Shown: positions 34,779 to 44,856, counted from the first letter of the stretch. The stretch: 64,000 nucleotides of DNA from Ornithinibacillus bavariensis (GCF_050433565.1 NZ_JBNPWZ010000009.1:47052-111051); one strand, 5' to 3'. Notes: generated by a model from the letters alone, not told the origin. Program-made: numbers and translations.

Positions 34779-35871
34779 GAGAAAATTAGTTTTAGAGGAT
34801 GGGAGTGTTTTTTCTGGAGAAGGATTTGGAAGTCAACGTGAGATTAGCGGTGAGGTAGTCTTTAATACTAGTATGACTGGTTACCAAGAGATTCTTACTG
34901 ACCCATCCTATTATGGACAAATCGTTTCCTTCACTTATCCACTAATTGGTAATTATGGTATTAATCGCGAAGATTTTGAAGCGGTAGCACCATTTATCAA
35001 CGGTTTAATTGTAAAGGAATATTGTAAACATCCGTCTAATTTTAGAAGTGATGAAGCTATTGATAGCTTTTTAAAAATACATGATATACCAGGTATAGCA
35101 GGAATTGATACACGAAAGCTTACGAAGCATATTCGCAAGGCAGGCACACTTAGAGGATATATTGCAGATGAATCATTAGAGAATGGAGAAGTACTCCGTA
35201 AACTACATGCAATAAAAGAATGCCATAATCAAGTTAAGCTATCATCGACAACTAGACCTTATATCGTACCAGGTCGGGGGCATCGTGTCGTACTTATTGA
35301 TTTTGGGATGAAGCATAATATTTTAAGAGAATTAACGAAACGAAATTGCCATGTTACGGTTGTACCATATAGTTATTCAGCTGAAAATATTATACGTTTA
35401 AAGCCAGATGGTATCATTCTATCAAATGGACCTGGAGATCCAAAGGATGTACCAGAAGCCATTGAAATGATCCGAAAGATATTACCTTGCATTCCCCTCC
35501 TCGGGATATGTTTAGGACACCAATTGCTTGCTCTTGCGTGTGGTGCTGACACGGAAAAAATGAAGTTTGGCCATCGTGGAGGAAATCATCCTGTAAAAGA
35601 TCTCAAGACAGGAAACGTATTTTTAACCTCACAAAATCATGGATATGCAGTGAATAAACGTTCCTTAGATCATACTAATTTAGTGCTAACACAAATTGAT
35701 TTAAATGATCATTCAGTGGAGGGAATACAGCACAAATTATATCCAGCATTTTCTGTACAATATCATCCTGAAAGTTCACCTGGACCAGAGGATGCTAATT
35801 ATATATTTGATGTCTTTTTGGAAGAGGTTCATAAGCATGTTTTACGACAGGGGGACACGATTTATGCCTAA
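34771..35871 (+). CDS. pyrAA: Carbamoyl-phosphate synthase small (glutaminase) subunit, pyrimidine specific
   Basis: A 366-residue glutamine amidotransferase providing ammonia to PyrAB. The catalytic Cys lies in LLGICLGHQLLA, with the His-Glu pair in FSVQYHPESSPGPED. The N-terminal CPSase small-chain domain has VFNTSMTGYQEILTDPSY. It overlaps pyrC and pyrAB by 8 bp each, a sign of coupled translation. Confidence 0.96.
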   Translation: MFKRKLVLEDGSVFSGEGFGSQREISGEVVFNTSMTGYQEILTDPSYYGQIVSFTYPLIGNYGINREDFEAVAPFINGLIVKEYCKHPSNFRSDEAIDSFLKIHDIPGIAGIDTRKLTKHIRKAGTLRGYIADESLENGEVLRKLHAIKECHNQVKLSSTTRPYIVPGRGHRVVLIDFGMKHNILRELTKRNCHVTVVPYSYSAENIIRLKPDGIILSNGPGDPKDVPEAIEMIRKILPCIPLLGICLGHQLLALACGADTEKMKFGHRGGNHPVKDLKTGNVFLTSQNHGYAVNKRSLDHTNLVLTQIDLNDHSVEGIQHKLYPAFSVQYHPESSPGPEDANYIFDVFLEEVHKHVLRQGDTIYA

Positions 35872-38800
35872 AAATACAACTATCAAAAAGATTCTTGTTA
35901 TTGGATCTGGACCTATTGTGATAGGTCAGGCAGCAGAATTTGACTATTCTGGTACACAGGCTTGTCAGGCATTACGAGAAGAGGGATATACAGTTATTTT
36001 GGCTAATTCTAATCCCGCTACCATAATGACGGATGAAACTATTGCAGATAAGGTTTATATGGAGCCACTTACAGTAGAATTTTTAACGAAAATAATACGA
36101 AAAGAGCAACCAGATGCATTATTACCGACATTAGGAGGACAAACAGGGCTAAATCTTGCAGTTGCTTTAAACAATACTGGTATATTAGACCAGTATAATG
36201 TGACATTACTCGGTACATCACTGGAAGCAATTCAAAAAGCAGAAGACAGAGAAATGTTTCGTAACTTGATGAAGGAAATAAATGAACCGATACCTGAGAG
36301 TAAAATTGTTCACACTGTTGAGGAAGCAATTGCTTTTGCAGAGGAAATCGGATATCCCTTAATTGTTAGACCTGCTTATACGTTGGGCGGAACAGGTGGT
36401 GGCATGAGCTATAATGAACGCGAATTGCGAGAAATAACCCGTAATGGACTATCATTATCACCAGTTCACCAATGCTTAATTGAACGCAATATTGCTGGTT
36501 ATAAGGAAATTGAATATGAGGTAATGCGAGACAAAAAAGACCAAGCTATTGTTGTATGTAATATGGAAAATATAGATCCGGTAGGTATCCATACAGGAGA
36601 TTCAATTGTCGTCGCCCCTTCCCAAACATTGAGTGACCGCGAATACCAGTTATTACGAAATGCATCCTTAAAAATTATTCGTGCTTTAGGAATTGAGGGT
36701 GGATGTAATGTGCAATTAGCTTTAGATCCAAACAGTTTCAACTACTATGTAATCGAAGTCAACCCAAGGGTTAGTCGCTCCTCTGCACTGGCCTCTAAAG
36801 CAACAGGCTACCCTATAGCAAAAATGGCGGCTAAAATTGCGGTTGGGCTGACACTGGATGAAATTAGTAATCCGGTAACGGGAACAACCTATGCATTATT
36901 TGAACCGGCATTAGATTATGTGGTGACAAAACTGCCAAGGTTTCCCTTTGATAAATTTGTCTCTGGGGATCGCAAGCTAGGTACACAAATGAAAGCCACA
37001 GGAGAAATCATGGCAATTGGAAGAAACTTTGAAGAGTCGCTTCTAAAAGGAATTAGATCAATGGATAATGGCACTGAGGAATTGTGGTTAGAATCGTTAG
37101 CGGATATATCAGATGATACTATTCAAACACGATTAGAGAAAGCTGACGATGAACGGATTTATGTCATTGCAGAGGCATTTTGTAGGGGGTATTCTGTCAG
37201 ACAACTGCATCAATATACGAAAATAGACCCGTTTTTCCTTCAAAAATTGGCAGATATTGTTCAATTCGAAGTACTACTTAGGGAAAATATAAATCAGGTG
37301 GAAATTTTACGCAAGGCAAAGGAAAAAGGGATCTCAGACAAACAAATTGCTAGATTATGGGAAATGACAGAAGATGAAGTGTTTCATTATAGGATGAATA
37401 CCGATATTCAGCCAGTGTATAAAATGGTTGATACCTGTGCGGCAGAATTTGAATCACAAACACCATACTTTTATAGTACCTATGAAGAAGAAAATGAATC
37501 TGTTTCAACATTAAATCGTAAAGTATTGGTTTTAGGTTCTGGGCCAATTCGTATTGGGCAGGGAATTGAGTTCGACTATGCGACAGTTCACTCGGTATTG
37601 GCGATTAAAGAAATGGGTTACGAGGCGATTATCATGAACAGTAACCCAGAGACTGTCTCAACAGATTTCAGCATCTCAGACAAATTGTATTTCGAACCGC
37701 TAACCTTAGAAGATGTTATGCATGTTGTGAATTTAGAAAAACCAGAAGGGGTTATTGTCCAATTCGGTGGACAAACTGCAATTAATTTAGCAGATGGATT
37801 ATCCCGGCGTGGAGTAACTATTCTCGGAACAAGCTTAACAGCAATTGATAAAGCGGAAGATAGAGATAAGTTCGAATTATTATTAGCTGAATTAGACTTA
37901 CTTCGTCCAAAGGGTAAGGCGGTTAAACGGATGGAGGATGCAATTAATGTTGCTGAATCTATTGGCTACCCAGTTCTCGTTCGACCATCCTATGTAATTG
38001 GTGGAAGCCGGATGGAAATTGTTTACAACAGAGACGAACTGCTAAAGTATTTAAGTAAATCGGGAAAGCTGAACGATCGTCATCCCATTTTAATTGACAA
38101 ATATATCACTGGTATAGAGGTAGAGGTTGATGCCATTAGTGATGGCCTAACGACCATTGTTCCTGGCATCATGGAGCATATTGAACGTTCTGGGGTACAC
38201 TCTGGAGACTCTATTGCAGTCTATCCACCACAACGCCTTTCTAGTTTAGTCAAAGAGAAATGCTTTGAAGCCACGTTAAAAATTTCAAAAGCTCTTGATG
38301 TAAAGGGACTTATTAATATCCAGTTTATCGTTTGTGATGATGATGTATATGTATTAGAAGTTAATCCAAGGGCAAGCAGGACAATCCCATTTTTAAGTAA
38401 AATAACAGGAGTTACCATGGCAAACCTTGCTACTAGAAGTATTCTAGGTGAGAAGCTGGCAGATTTGGGCTTTAAAACTGGAATACTGCCAGAAAAGAAA
38501 CAGGTCTCTGTTAAAATTCCTGTCTTTTCATTTGAAAAGCTTCGTAGTGTTGACACGATTCTTGGTCCTGAAATGAAATCAACAGGTGAAGCAATCGGTT
38601 ATGATAAAACGATGGAAAAGGCACTATATAAGGGGTTACTTGCAGCGGGAATATCAATTCCGACAGAAGGGGCAGTACTAATTACTGTTGCAGATAAAGA
38701 TAAGCTAGAAATGTTAGGTATTGCAGAACGCTTTCATCAATTGGGCTTCCAGCTATATGCTACTACTGGCACAGCATCCTTCTTACGTGGAGCAAACCTA

Positions 38801-39064
38801 CCGGTTGTAGAGGTTGATAAGGTTGGAGAGAAGGATCCAAATGTACTATCTATTATTGAGCAAGGAAAGGTGCAATTTGTCATTAATACATTAACATCTG
38901 GACAACAAACACGCTCCGATGGTTTTATGATTAGAAGGGTATCGGTAGAAAGAGGGATAGCATGTCTAACTAGTTTAGATACGGTGAATGCAATCTTACA
39001 TGTAATTGATTCTACTACCTTCAGTGCAAGCCCATTATTTGCTAAAGAGGTAAAAAGTCTATGA
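35864..39064 (+). CDS. pyrAB: Carbamoyl-phosphate synthase large subunit, pyrimidine specific
   Basis: A 1066-residue enzyme with two ATP-grasp halves, seen as the duplicated blocks VIGSGPIVIGQAAEFDYSG and VLGSGPIRIGQGIEFDYA and paired VNPR motifs, plus a C-terminal MGS-like allosteric domain (about 930-1066). It makes carbamoyl phosphate from bicarbonate, ammonia and two ATP. The start is ATG 35864, overlapping pyrAA; reading further upstream would run through pyrAA and is not supported. Length agrees with B. subtilis (1071). Confidence 0.97.
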   Translation: MPKNTTIKKILVIGSGPIVIGQAAEFDYSGTQACQALREEGYTVILANSNPATIMTDETIADKVYMEPLTVEFLTKIIRKEQPDALLPTLGGQTGLNLAVALNNTGILDQYNVTLLGTSLEAIQKAEDREMFRNLMKEINEPIPESKIVHTVEEAIAFAEEIGYPLIVRPAYTLGGTGGGMSYNERELREITRNGLSLSPVHQCLIERNIAGYKEIEYEVMRDKKDQAIVVCNMENIDPVGIHTGDSIVVAPSQTLSDREYQLLRNASLKIIRALGIEGGCNVQLALDPNSFNYYVIEVNPRVSRSSALASKATGYPIAKMAAKIAVGLTLDEISNPVTGTTYALFEPALDYVVTKLPRFPFDKFVSGDRKLGTQMKATGEIMAIGRNFEESLLKGIRSMDNGTEELWLESLADISDDTIQTRLEKADDERIYVIAEAFCRGYSVRQLHQYTKIDPFFLQKLADIVQFEVLLRENINQVEILRKAKEKGISDKQIARLWEMTEDEVFHYRMNTDIQPVYKMVDTCAAEFESQTPYFYSTYEEENESVSTLNRKVLVLGSGPIRIGQGIEFDYATVHSVLAIKEMGYEAIIMNSNPETVSTDFSISDKLYFEPLTLEDVMHVVNLEKPEGVIVQFGGQTAINLADGLSRRGVTILGTSLTAIDKAEDRDKFELLLAELDLLRPKGKAVKRMEDAINVAESIGYPVLVRPSYVIGGSRMEIVYNRDELLKYLSKSGKLNDRHPILIDKYITGIEVEVDAISDGLTTIVPGIMEHIERSGVHSGDSIAVYPPQRLSSLVKEKCFEATLKISKALDVKGLINIQFIVCDDDVYVLEVNPRASRTIPFLSKITGVTMANLATRSILGEKLADLGFKTGILPEKKQVSVKIPVFSFEKLRSVDTILGPEMKSTGEAIGYDKTMEKALYKGLLAAGISIPTEGAVLITVADKDKLEMLGIAERFHQLGFQLYATTGTASFLRGANLPVVEVDKVGEKDPNVLSIIEQGKVQFVINTLTSGQQTRSDGFMIRRVSVERGIACLTSLDTVNAILHVIDSTTFSASPLFAKEVKSL

Positions 39065-39810
39065 TTAGAAAAGTAGGAATGAAAATAATATCGATTCGGT
39101 GTATTGCACAAGATACATTTGAAATGATTTTAGAAAATAATTTTATAAGCAACAATGCTGTTCCAGGACAATTTTTGCATCTTCAAGTGGGAGAGCATTC
39201 GTTAAGAAGGCCAATCTCAATTACAGATTGTGATCCAAGTCGAGGTACTGTGACAATAATATTTAAGATAAATGGCCAGGGAACGAGAGAATTATCTGCC
39301 TATCAGGTAGGACAGTACCTAAATGTACTTGGTCCAATGGGTAACGAATTTCCACTACATGCTAATTCTACCGCTCTATTAATCGGCGGAGGAATTGGGG
39401 TACCTCCATTATATTATCTTGGAAAAACACTAAAAGAGATGGGATGTACGATTATATCTGTTTTAGGTTTCCAAGATAAGAACCATGTATTCTATGAAAA
39501 CGAATTTAAAAATTTAGGTAAAAATTTTATCGTAACGAATAATGGTTCGTATGGAGAAAGAGGGCTCGTGACAGACGTAATAAATCATGTTCATCACTTT
39601 GACTATTACTATAGCTGTGGACCAATTCCAATGCTTCGTGCAGTGAGTCAAGAGTTAAAAGAAAGACGTGGGTATATTTCCATTGAAGAGCGGATGGGCT
39701 GTGGTGTTGGGGCTTGCTATGCCTGTGTAGTACCAACAAAAGATGGTACTAATTATAAAAAAATATGTAAAGATGGTCCAGTATTTGTAGCAGGGGAGGT
39801 CAAGCTATGA
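39061..39810 (+). CDS. pyrK: Dihydroorotate dehydrogenase electron transfer subunit
   Basis: A 249-residue FAD and [2Fe-2S] protein passing electrons from PyrD to NAD. The FAD domain has GQFLHLQV and LRRPISI, the NAD domain has LLIGGGIGVPPLYYL, and the cluster cysteines lie in ERMGCGVGACYACVVP plus a later Cys in KKICKDGP. It overlaps pyrAB as ATGA and pyrD by 4 bp. An internal ATG at codon 7 is an alternative start. Confidence 0.95.
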   Translation: MIRKVGMKIISIRCIAQDTFEMILENNFISNNAVPGQFLHLQVGEHSLRRPISITDCDPSRGTVTIIFKINGQGTRELSAYQVGQYLNVLGPMGNEFPLHANSTALLIGGGIGVPPLYYLGKTLKEMGCTIISVLGFQDKNHVFYENEFKNLGKNFIVTNNGSYGERGLVTDVINHVHHFDYYYSCGPIPMLRAVSQELKERRGYISIEERMGCGVGACYACVVPTKDGTNYKKICKDGPVFVAGEVKL

Positions 39811-40721
39811 CAAGATTAACCACTGAGTTACCTGGTCTAGCATTAAAAAACCCAATCATGCCAGCTTCTGGTTGCTTTGGATTTGGTCGTGAATATAGTG
39901 ATTTCTATGACCTTGGTAAACTAGGAGCTGTTATCATGAAGGCAGCAACAGGAAATGAACGACTTGGGAATCCTACACCCAGGGTTGCGGAGACATCGTC
40001 CGGTATGCTTAACGCGATTGGCCTGCAAAATCCAGGGGTAGATAAAATAATTGCTAATGAGGTTCCTTATTTAGCACAATTTGATACGAAAATTATTGCA
40101 AATATTGCAGGAAGTACACTAGAAGAGTATGAATATGTAGCACAAGCCTTTAACCAAACGAATAAGGTTCATGCATTGGAATTAAATATATCTTGCCCAA
40201 ATGTAAAAGAAGGCGGTATTCAATTTGGTACTGATCCAACTATGGCTTCGCGTGTAACGGAAGTTGTGAAGAAAGCTAGTAATCTGCCAGTATATGTAAA
40301 GCTTTCTCCAAATGTGACAGATATTGTATCGATTGCTAAGGCGGTAGAAGCGGCTGGGGCAGATGGTCTCAGCATGATAAATACCCTAACTGGAATGCAA
40401 ATTCACCTTCCAAGTAGAAGACCGATAATAGCGAATAAAACAGGGGGACTATCAGGTCCAGCTATAAAACCTGTTGCAGTTCGAATGATTTATGAGGTAA
40501 GTAAACAGGTTCAAATACCAATTATTGGCATGGGCGGAATTAAAAATGCTGAAGATGTATTAGAGTTTCTTCTTGCAGGTGCCAGTGCAGTAGCAGTAGG
40601 TACTGCTAATTTTCAAAATCCGTTTGTTTGCTCCGAAATAATTAATGAACTGCCTCAGGTTTTAGATAAGTATGGATTTAACTCTGTACAGGATGCGATT
40701 GGAAAGGGGATAGTTGCATGA
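39807..40721 (+). CDS. pyrD: Dihydroorotate dehydrogenase B, catalytic subunit
   Basis: A 304-residue FMN-binding TIM-barrel enzyme of class 1B oxidising dihydroorotate to orotate. Family blocks are NPIMPASGCFGFG, ELNISCPNVKEGG with the catalytic Cys region, and the FMN site PIIGMGGIKNAEDVLEFL. Pairing with pyrK confirms the NAD-dependent heteromeric type. It overlaps pyrF by 4 bp. Confidence 0.96.
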   Translation: MTRLTTELPGLALKNPIMPASGCFGFGREYSDFYDLGKLGAVIMKAATGNERLGNPTPRVAETSSGMLNAIGLQNPGVDKIIANEVPYLAQFDTKIIANIAGSTLEEYEYVAQAFNQTNKVHALELNISCPNVKEGGIQFGTDPTMASRVTEVVKKASNLPVYVKLSPNVTDIVSIAKAVEAAGADGLSMINTLTGMQIHLPSRRPIIANKTGGLSGPAIKPVAVRMIYEVSKQVQIPIIGMGGIKNAEDVLEFLLAGASAVAVGTANFQNPFVCSEIINELPQVLDKYGFNSVQDAIGKGIVA

Positions 40722-41419
40722 CAGAATCAATCTATTTGGCACTTGATTTTCCTAGCTGGGAACTTACCGAATCATTTTTAATTAGGAATGATTTACAAGG
40801 AATTCCTGTGAAAATAGGGATGGAACTTTATTACCGTGAGGGACCATCAATAATCGAAAAACTAAGAAAAAACAATCATACTATCTTTCTCGATTTAAAG
40901 CTCCATGATATTCCAACTACAGTAATGAGAGCTATGAAAATATTATCAAGCCTTGAAGTCGATATGGTAAATGTTCACGCATTAGGTGGTAGTGAGATGA
41001 TTCATTACGCAAAAGAGGGGTTAATTAGTGGTAATTCTACGAATCATCCAAAATTAATTGCAGTAACAGTGGTCACTTCAATGGATAATAGGCAATTAAA
41101 TAAAGAACTATTAATACCTGGCGACCTTACGAACATGACAATTCATTTAGCTGGATTGGCGAAGGAGAATGGTGCGGATGGTGTAGTCTGTTCGGTACAT
41201 GAGGCAAAACAAATCAAGGAAGATTGTGGCGACTTATTTTTAACTGTTACTCCAGGAATACGTCTTCACCAAACAAATACAGATGATCAAAAGAGAATTG
41301 CTACTCCCAGCTATGCTCGGGAAAATGGTGCTGACTATTTAGTAATAGGACGAAGTGTGACTAATGCAAAAAATCCAAGACTAGCATATGACCAAGCTGT
41401 AAAAGAATGGGGGAAGTAA
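40718..41419 (+). CDS. pyrF: Orotidine 5'-phosphate decarboxylase
   Basis: A 233-residue TIM-barrel enzyme making UMP from OMP. The catalytic Asp-Lys-Asp motif is in FLDLKLHDIPTTV, and the phosphate site is ADYLVIGRSVTNAKNP. It overlaps pyrD by 4 bp and is one base from pyrE. Confidence 0.96.
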   Translation: MTESIYLALDFPSWELTESFLIRNDLQGIPVKIGMELYYREGPSIIEKLRKNNHTIFLDLKLHDIPTTVMRAMKILSSLEVDMVNVHALGGSEMIHYAKEGLISGNSTNHPKLIAVTVVTSMDNRQLNKELLIPGDLTNMTIHLAGLAKENGADGVVCSVHEAKQIKEDCGDLFLTVTPGIRLHQTNTDDQKRIATPSYARENGADYLVIGRSVTNAKNPRLAYDQAVKEWGK

Positions 41420-41420
41420 A

Positions 41421-42050
41421 ATGAAATTAAGCCAAGCAGTAGTAAGCGATTTATTAAGAATAAAGGCAGTACAGATTGAAACGAATCCGAATGATTATTT
41501 TACATGGGCATCAGGCATCAAATCACCCATCTATTGTGATAATCGAATTACAATGTCCTACCCAGAGGTTCGACAAAAAATTACCAAAGCTTTTGTAGAA
41601 AAGGTACAGCAAATGAAAACAATGCCTGACGTTATCGCTGGCTGTGCAACAGCAGGTATTCCCCACGCAGCTTGGTTAGCAGATCAATTAAATCTTCCCA
41701 TGGTTTATGTCCGTTCTAAACCGAAGGAACATGGAAGGGGAAACCAAATAGAAGGGGAAAATGTTCAAGGGAAGAAAGTATTAGTTATTGAAGATTTAAT
41801 CTCAACAGGCGGTTCATCACTTGCAGTTGTGGATGCTTTAAAGCATGCTGGAGCTGAAATACTTGAAGTAATGGCTATCTTTACATATGGATTAACGAAA
41901 GCAACAGCTAATTTTGAACAGGCTGGTGTTAACTATCAAACGATTACATCCTATGAAGATCTCATTCAAACTTTGGTAGTTAATGAGGCTATCGGAAATG
42001 AAGAAAAAGCCCAATTACTAGAATGGCGTAGTTCTATGGAGTCTAGATAG
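41421..42050 (+). CDS. pyrE: Orotate phosphoribosyltransferase
   Basis: A 209-residue type I phosphoribosyltransferase converting orotate and PRPP to OMP. The PRPP motif VLVIEDLISTGGSS and flexible-loop residues in VYVRSKPKEHGRG are clear. Last gene of the pyr operon. No strong hairpin terminator follows; the next gene, a lysR regulator, starts 74 bp on. Confidence 0.96.
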   Translation: MKLSQAVVSDLLRIKAVQIETNPNDYFTWASGIKSPIYCDNRITMSYPEVRQKITKAFVEKVQQMKTMPDVIAGCATAGIPHAAWLADQLNLPMVYVRSKPKEHGRGNQIEGENVQGKKVLVIEDLISTGGSSLAVVDALKHAGAEILEVMAIFTYGLTKATANFEQAGVNYQTITSYEDLIQTLVVNEAIGNEEKAQLLEWRSSMESR

Positions 42051-42083
42051 GGTAATGCAATAAGTAGAGTTTTATTATATAAT

Positions 42084-42113
42084 CAATTTGTATAATAAAA
42101 TATTATCAAATTG
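42084..42113 (+). promoter_or_regulatory. Palindromic candidate operator before the lysR gene
   Basis: The left arm (42084-42097) and right arm (42101-42113) are complementary except for one missing base. The ends CAATTTG and CAAATTG and the A/T-rich centre fit LysR-type binding sites (T-N11-A class). TATAAT at 42091-42096 within it could be a -10 box, so binding would affect the regulator gene itself. Confidence 0.55.
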
Positions 42114-42124
42114 AGGTTTCTATT

Positions 42125-42985
42125 ATGAAGATAGAAGATTACGAGCTACTATTAAAATTGAATGAAATAGGTACTATTCGAGGTACAGCAAAAGCTATAC
42201 TTATTTCTCAGCCAGCTGTTACACAAAGACTAAAGTATATTGAGGATTATTTTGGTGAAATTATTTTTATTCGTACACCAAAAAACTTAGTCTTAACACC
42301 TTGTGGAGAAATTATTCTAGAGCATGCAAAAAGAGTAATAGAGGAAGAGGAGGTTCTAAAAAATAAATTGTCTCAATCAAGTGATGAAGTACTTGGTACA
42401 CTTTCAATTGCCTGTTCATCCTTAATTAGCCAACGTTTTCTTCCTAAAATTCTCGGAAAATATACGAATAAATTTCCAAAGGTAACGATTGATTTAGTAA
42501 CAGGAATTAGTGAGGATATACGAAGGAATCATAAGGATTACCATGTATGTATTATTCGAGGTGAACAATTAAAAGAGAGCACCTCCATTCACTTGTTTGA
42601 TGATCCTTTATATATTTTTGATACGGAGCCATTTCCAAAAGATATAATTAAGGAACGACCTCTAATTTCCTTTAAAAGTGATGATAGTATGCATGAATTA
42701 GTCGATAATTGGTTGTACTACCATCAACAACAAATTAAACCACTTCGAACCATGACAGTGGATCAAATCGAAACATGTAAACAATTTATGAAACAGGGAA
42801 TAGGCATGGCAGTTCTACCAAAAAGCGTATCGGATTCTATGATGGATGAGTTTCCACATATAGCATTAGAACTTGACGGGAAGCCAGTTACACGCTATAC
42901 ATGGCTCTCCTATCAGGAAGGAATCCGTGAGCTCCCTCAGGTTGATGAATTTATTAAAATGCTTACTAATGAAACTTTTATGTAA
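42125..42985 (+). CDS. LysR-family transcriptional regulator
   Basis: A 286-residue regulator with an N-terminal winged helix-turn-helix (about 1-62; GTIRGTAKAILISQPAVTQRLKYIE without the last residues is the DNA-contact region) and a C-terminal periplasmic-binding-like effector domain (about 90-280). The inducer and targets are unknown. It follows pyrE but has its own palindrome and ribosome binding site. In B. subtilis cysH and sulfate genes lie here. Convergent with rqcH, sharing a terminator. Confidence 0.88.
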   Translation: MKIEDYELLLKLNEIGTIRGTAKAILISQPAVTQRLKYIEDYFGEIIFIRTPKNLVLTPCGEIILEHAKRVIEEEEVLKNKLSQSSDEVLGTLSIACSSLISQRFLPKILGKYTNKFPKVTIDLVTGISEDIRRNHKDYHVCIIRGEQLKESTSIHLFDDPLYIFDTEPFPKDIIKERPLISFKSDDSMHELVDNWLYYHQQQIKPLRTMTVDQIETCKQFMKQGIGMAVLPKSVSDSMMDEFPHIALELDGKPVTRYTWLSYQEGIRELPQVDEFIKMLTNETFM

Positions 42986-43000
42986 TCACTGTAAATATTC

Positions 43001-43048
43001 TTAAAGAAATAATAGGAGATGGGAATCCATCTCCTATTATTTCTTTAA
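43001..43048. terminator. Perfect 22-bp bidirectional terminator between lysR and rqcH
   Basis: The arms at 43001-43022 and 43027-43048 are exact complements around GAAT, with A-rich and T-rich ends that suit both strands. The right arm contains the rqcH stop codon (43037-43039), so the last rqcH bases are part of the hairpin. Confidence 0.9.
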
Positions 43049-44740
43049 TTTATCTACCTTCATTTTTTCTGGAGTAACATAAATTGTCTTTTGATTATCA
43101 TAAATCACAAATCCAGGCTTGGATCCGTTTGGCTTTTTTACATATCTTACTCTTGTGTAGTCCACCGGCACAGCTGATGAATTTTGTGATTTACTAAAGT
43201 ACGCCGCAAGCTGGGCAGCTTCCTTGATTGTCTCTTCACTCGGTTCTTTGGACCGAATAATCACATGTGACCCCGGAATATCCTTCGTGTGTAACCAAAT
43301 TTCATCTCGGTGTGCCAACTTCATCGTCAAAAATTCATTTTGTTTATTGTTCTTTCCAACTAAAATGGACGTACCATCTGTAGCAATATATTCCTCTGGT
43401 TTTGGAGCTACTTGTTTATTTTTACGTTTCCCAGATTTTTGCTTTTTAATATAACCCTCTTCACGAAGCTCTTCTCGTATTTCTTCAATATCTTCTACAC
43501 CAGCAACATCTATTTGCTGTAGTAATTGTTCAAGATAGGCTGTTTCCTTTAACGTTTTCTCTATTTCTTCCTCGACTTTTGCCTTGGAGGTTTTCAATTT
43601 TTGATAGGTCTTAAATAAGCTCTGGGCATTTTCGCTTGGTGTTTTATGTGGGTTTAAATCAATGGTAATTTCATTTTGCTCGGGATCATAATAATCCACT
43701 ACTGAAACAGATGTATCTCCTTGTTTTACCACATGCATATTGGCAGTTAACAATTCACCTAATCGTTGGTACCTTTCTGCTTTCTGTGCTTTTTCTAATG
43801 TACGCTCATGTTTTTTTAGTTTACGATCATTTTTATCCTTTTCATTTTGAATAAAACGGTATAAATCCTTCGCTTGCTGTTTTACTCTATCCCGTTCTGC
43901 TTTACCTGAATAAAATTGATCTAGTAATTGATTTATAGTCGGAAACGTTTTCTTGTCTCCTTTAAAATCAACTAATTCTAATACGTGAAAATCTTCTTTC
44001 TTCCCTTGATAAATCGCAGGATGAAAACGGTGGTGAAGAATTTTTTCTTGCATTTCAATGAATGTATCCTTATATACCTCCTGCGTACCGAGTCTCGCAC
44101 GATTGACAAGCTCATTCGCAATAAATGGGGAAAAACCAGTAAATAGATTAACAATTTGTGTTTCTAGCTTACCCGCATTAAAATCTAGTTTTTTAATAAA
44201 CGTCTCTCCATCTATCTCAAGAGGATTCAGTTTATCCTGCATTGGTGGATGAATATATTCCACACCTGGTAAAACTGTTCGATAACGGTTCTGTGCCATT
44301 GATACATGCTTTAAACTATCGATGATATGACCTTTATCTGTTTCAACTAAAATTAAATTACTATGTTTTCCCATCAATTCAAGTACTAGCGTTTTCACTG
44401 AAATATCGCCAATCTCATTTCTTGTTTTTATTCGGAAGTTGATTATTCGTTCCATTCCATCTTGTACCACTGATTCAATGATGGCACCTGATAGATGCTT
44501 CCTAAGCACCATACAAAACATTGGGGCATCAGCGGGGTTAAGAAAGCTTTCTTCTGTTAAATGTATCCTTGAATAAGATGGATGAATTGACAACAAAAGG
44601 GTATGATTTTTACCCTGGCTTCTTATGGTCATAATTATTTCAGTATCTGTTGGTTGATGAATTTTTGTGATTTTTCCTGGTAGCAACATGTCCGATAATT
44701 CCTTTGTCACTGCTCTTGTTACAATTCCGTCAAATGGCAT
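43037..44740 (-). CDS. rqcH: Ribosome-associated quality control factor RqcH (NFACT family, YloA)
   Basis: A 567-residue NFACT protein: an NFACT-N domain starting MPFDGIVTRAVTKEL, a helix-hairpin-helix segment, a long coiled coil (about 280-430) and an NFACT-R domain (GKNNKQNEF then IWLHTKDIPGSHVIIR). RqcH binds obstructed 50S subunits and adds alanine tails with tRNA-Ala, working with RqcP, also encoded here. Homologues were earlier named fibronectin-binding proteins. GAGAGGTGAG precedes the ATG. It faces left, as yloA does in B. subtilis. Confidence 0.95.
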   Translation of the reverse strand: MPFDGIVTRAVTKELSDMLLPGKITKIHQPTDTEIIMTIRSQGKNHTLLLSIHPSYSRIHLTEESFLNPADAPMFCMVLRKHLSGAIIESVVQDGMERIINFRIKTRNEIGDISVKTLVLELMGKHSNLILVETDKGHIIDSLKHVSMAQNRYRTVLPGVEYIHPPMQDKLNPLEIDGETFIKKLDFNAGKLETQIVNLFTGFSPFIANELVNRARLGTQEVYKDTFIEMQEKILHHRFHPAIYQGKKEDFHVLELVDFKGDKKTFPTINQLLDQFYSGKAERDRVKQQAKDLYRFIQNEKDKNDRKLKKHERTLEKAQKAERYQRLGELLTANMHVVKQGDTSVSVVDYYDPEQNEITIDLNPHKTPSENAQSLFKTYQKLKTSKAKVEEEIEKTLKETAYLEQLLQQIDVAGVEDIEEIREELREEGYIKKQKSGKRKNKQVAPKPEEYIATDGTSILVGKNNKQNEFLTMKLAHRDEIWLHTKDIPGSHVIIRSKEPSEETIKEAAQLAAYFSKSQNSSAVPVDYTRVRYVKKPNGSKPGFVIYDNQKTIYVTPEKMKVDKLKK

Positions 44741-44856
44741 TTCGACTCACCTCTCTAATTAAATTATAGCATTATTTAGGACAAGTCTGCATAGATATCA
44801 CTAAGAACACACTAGAGATGATTTTATGCTCTCGAATAAGCGTGGAGGAATGCAAC

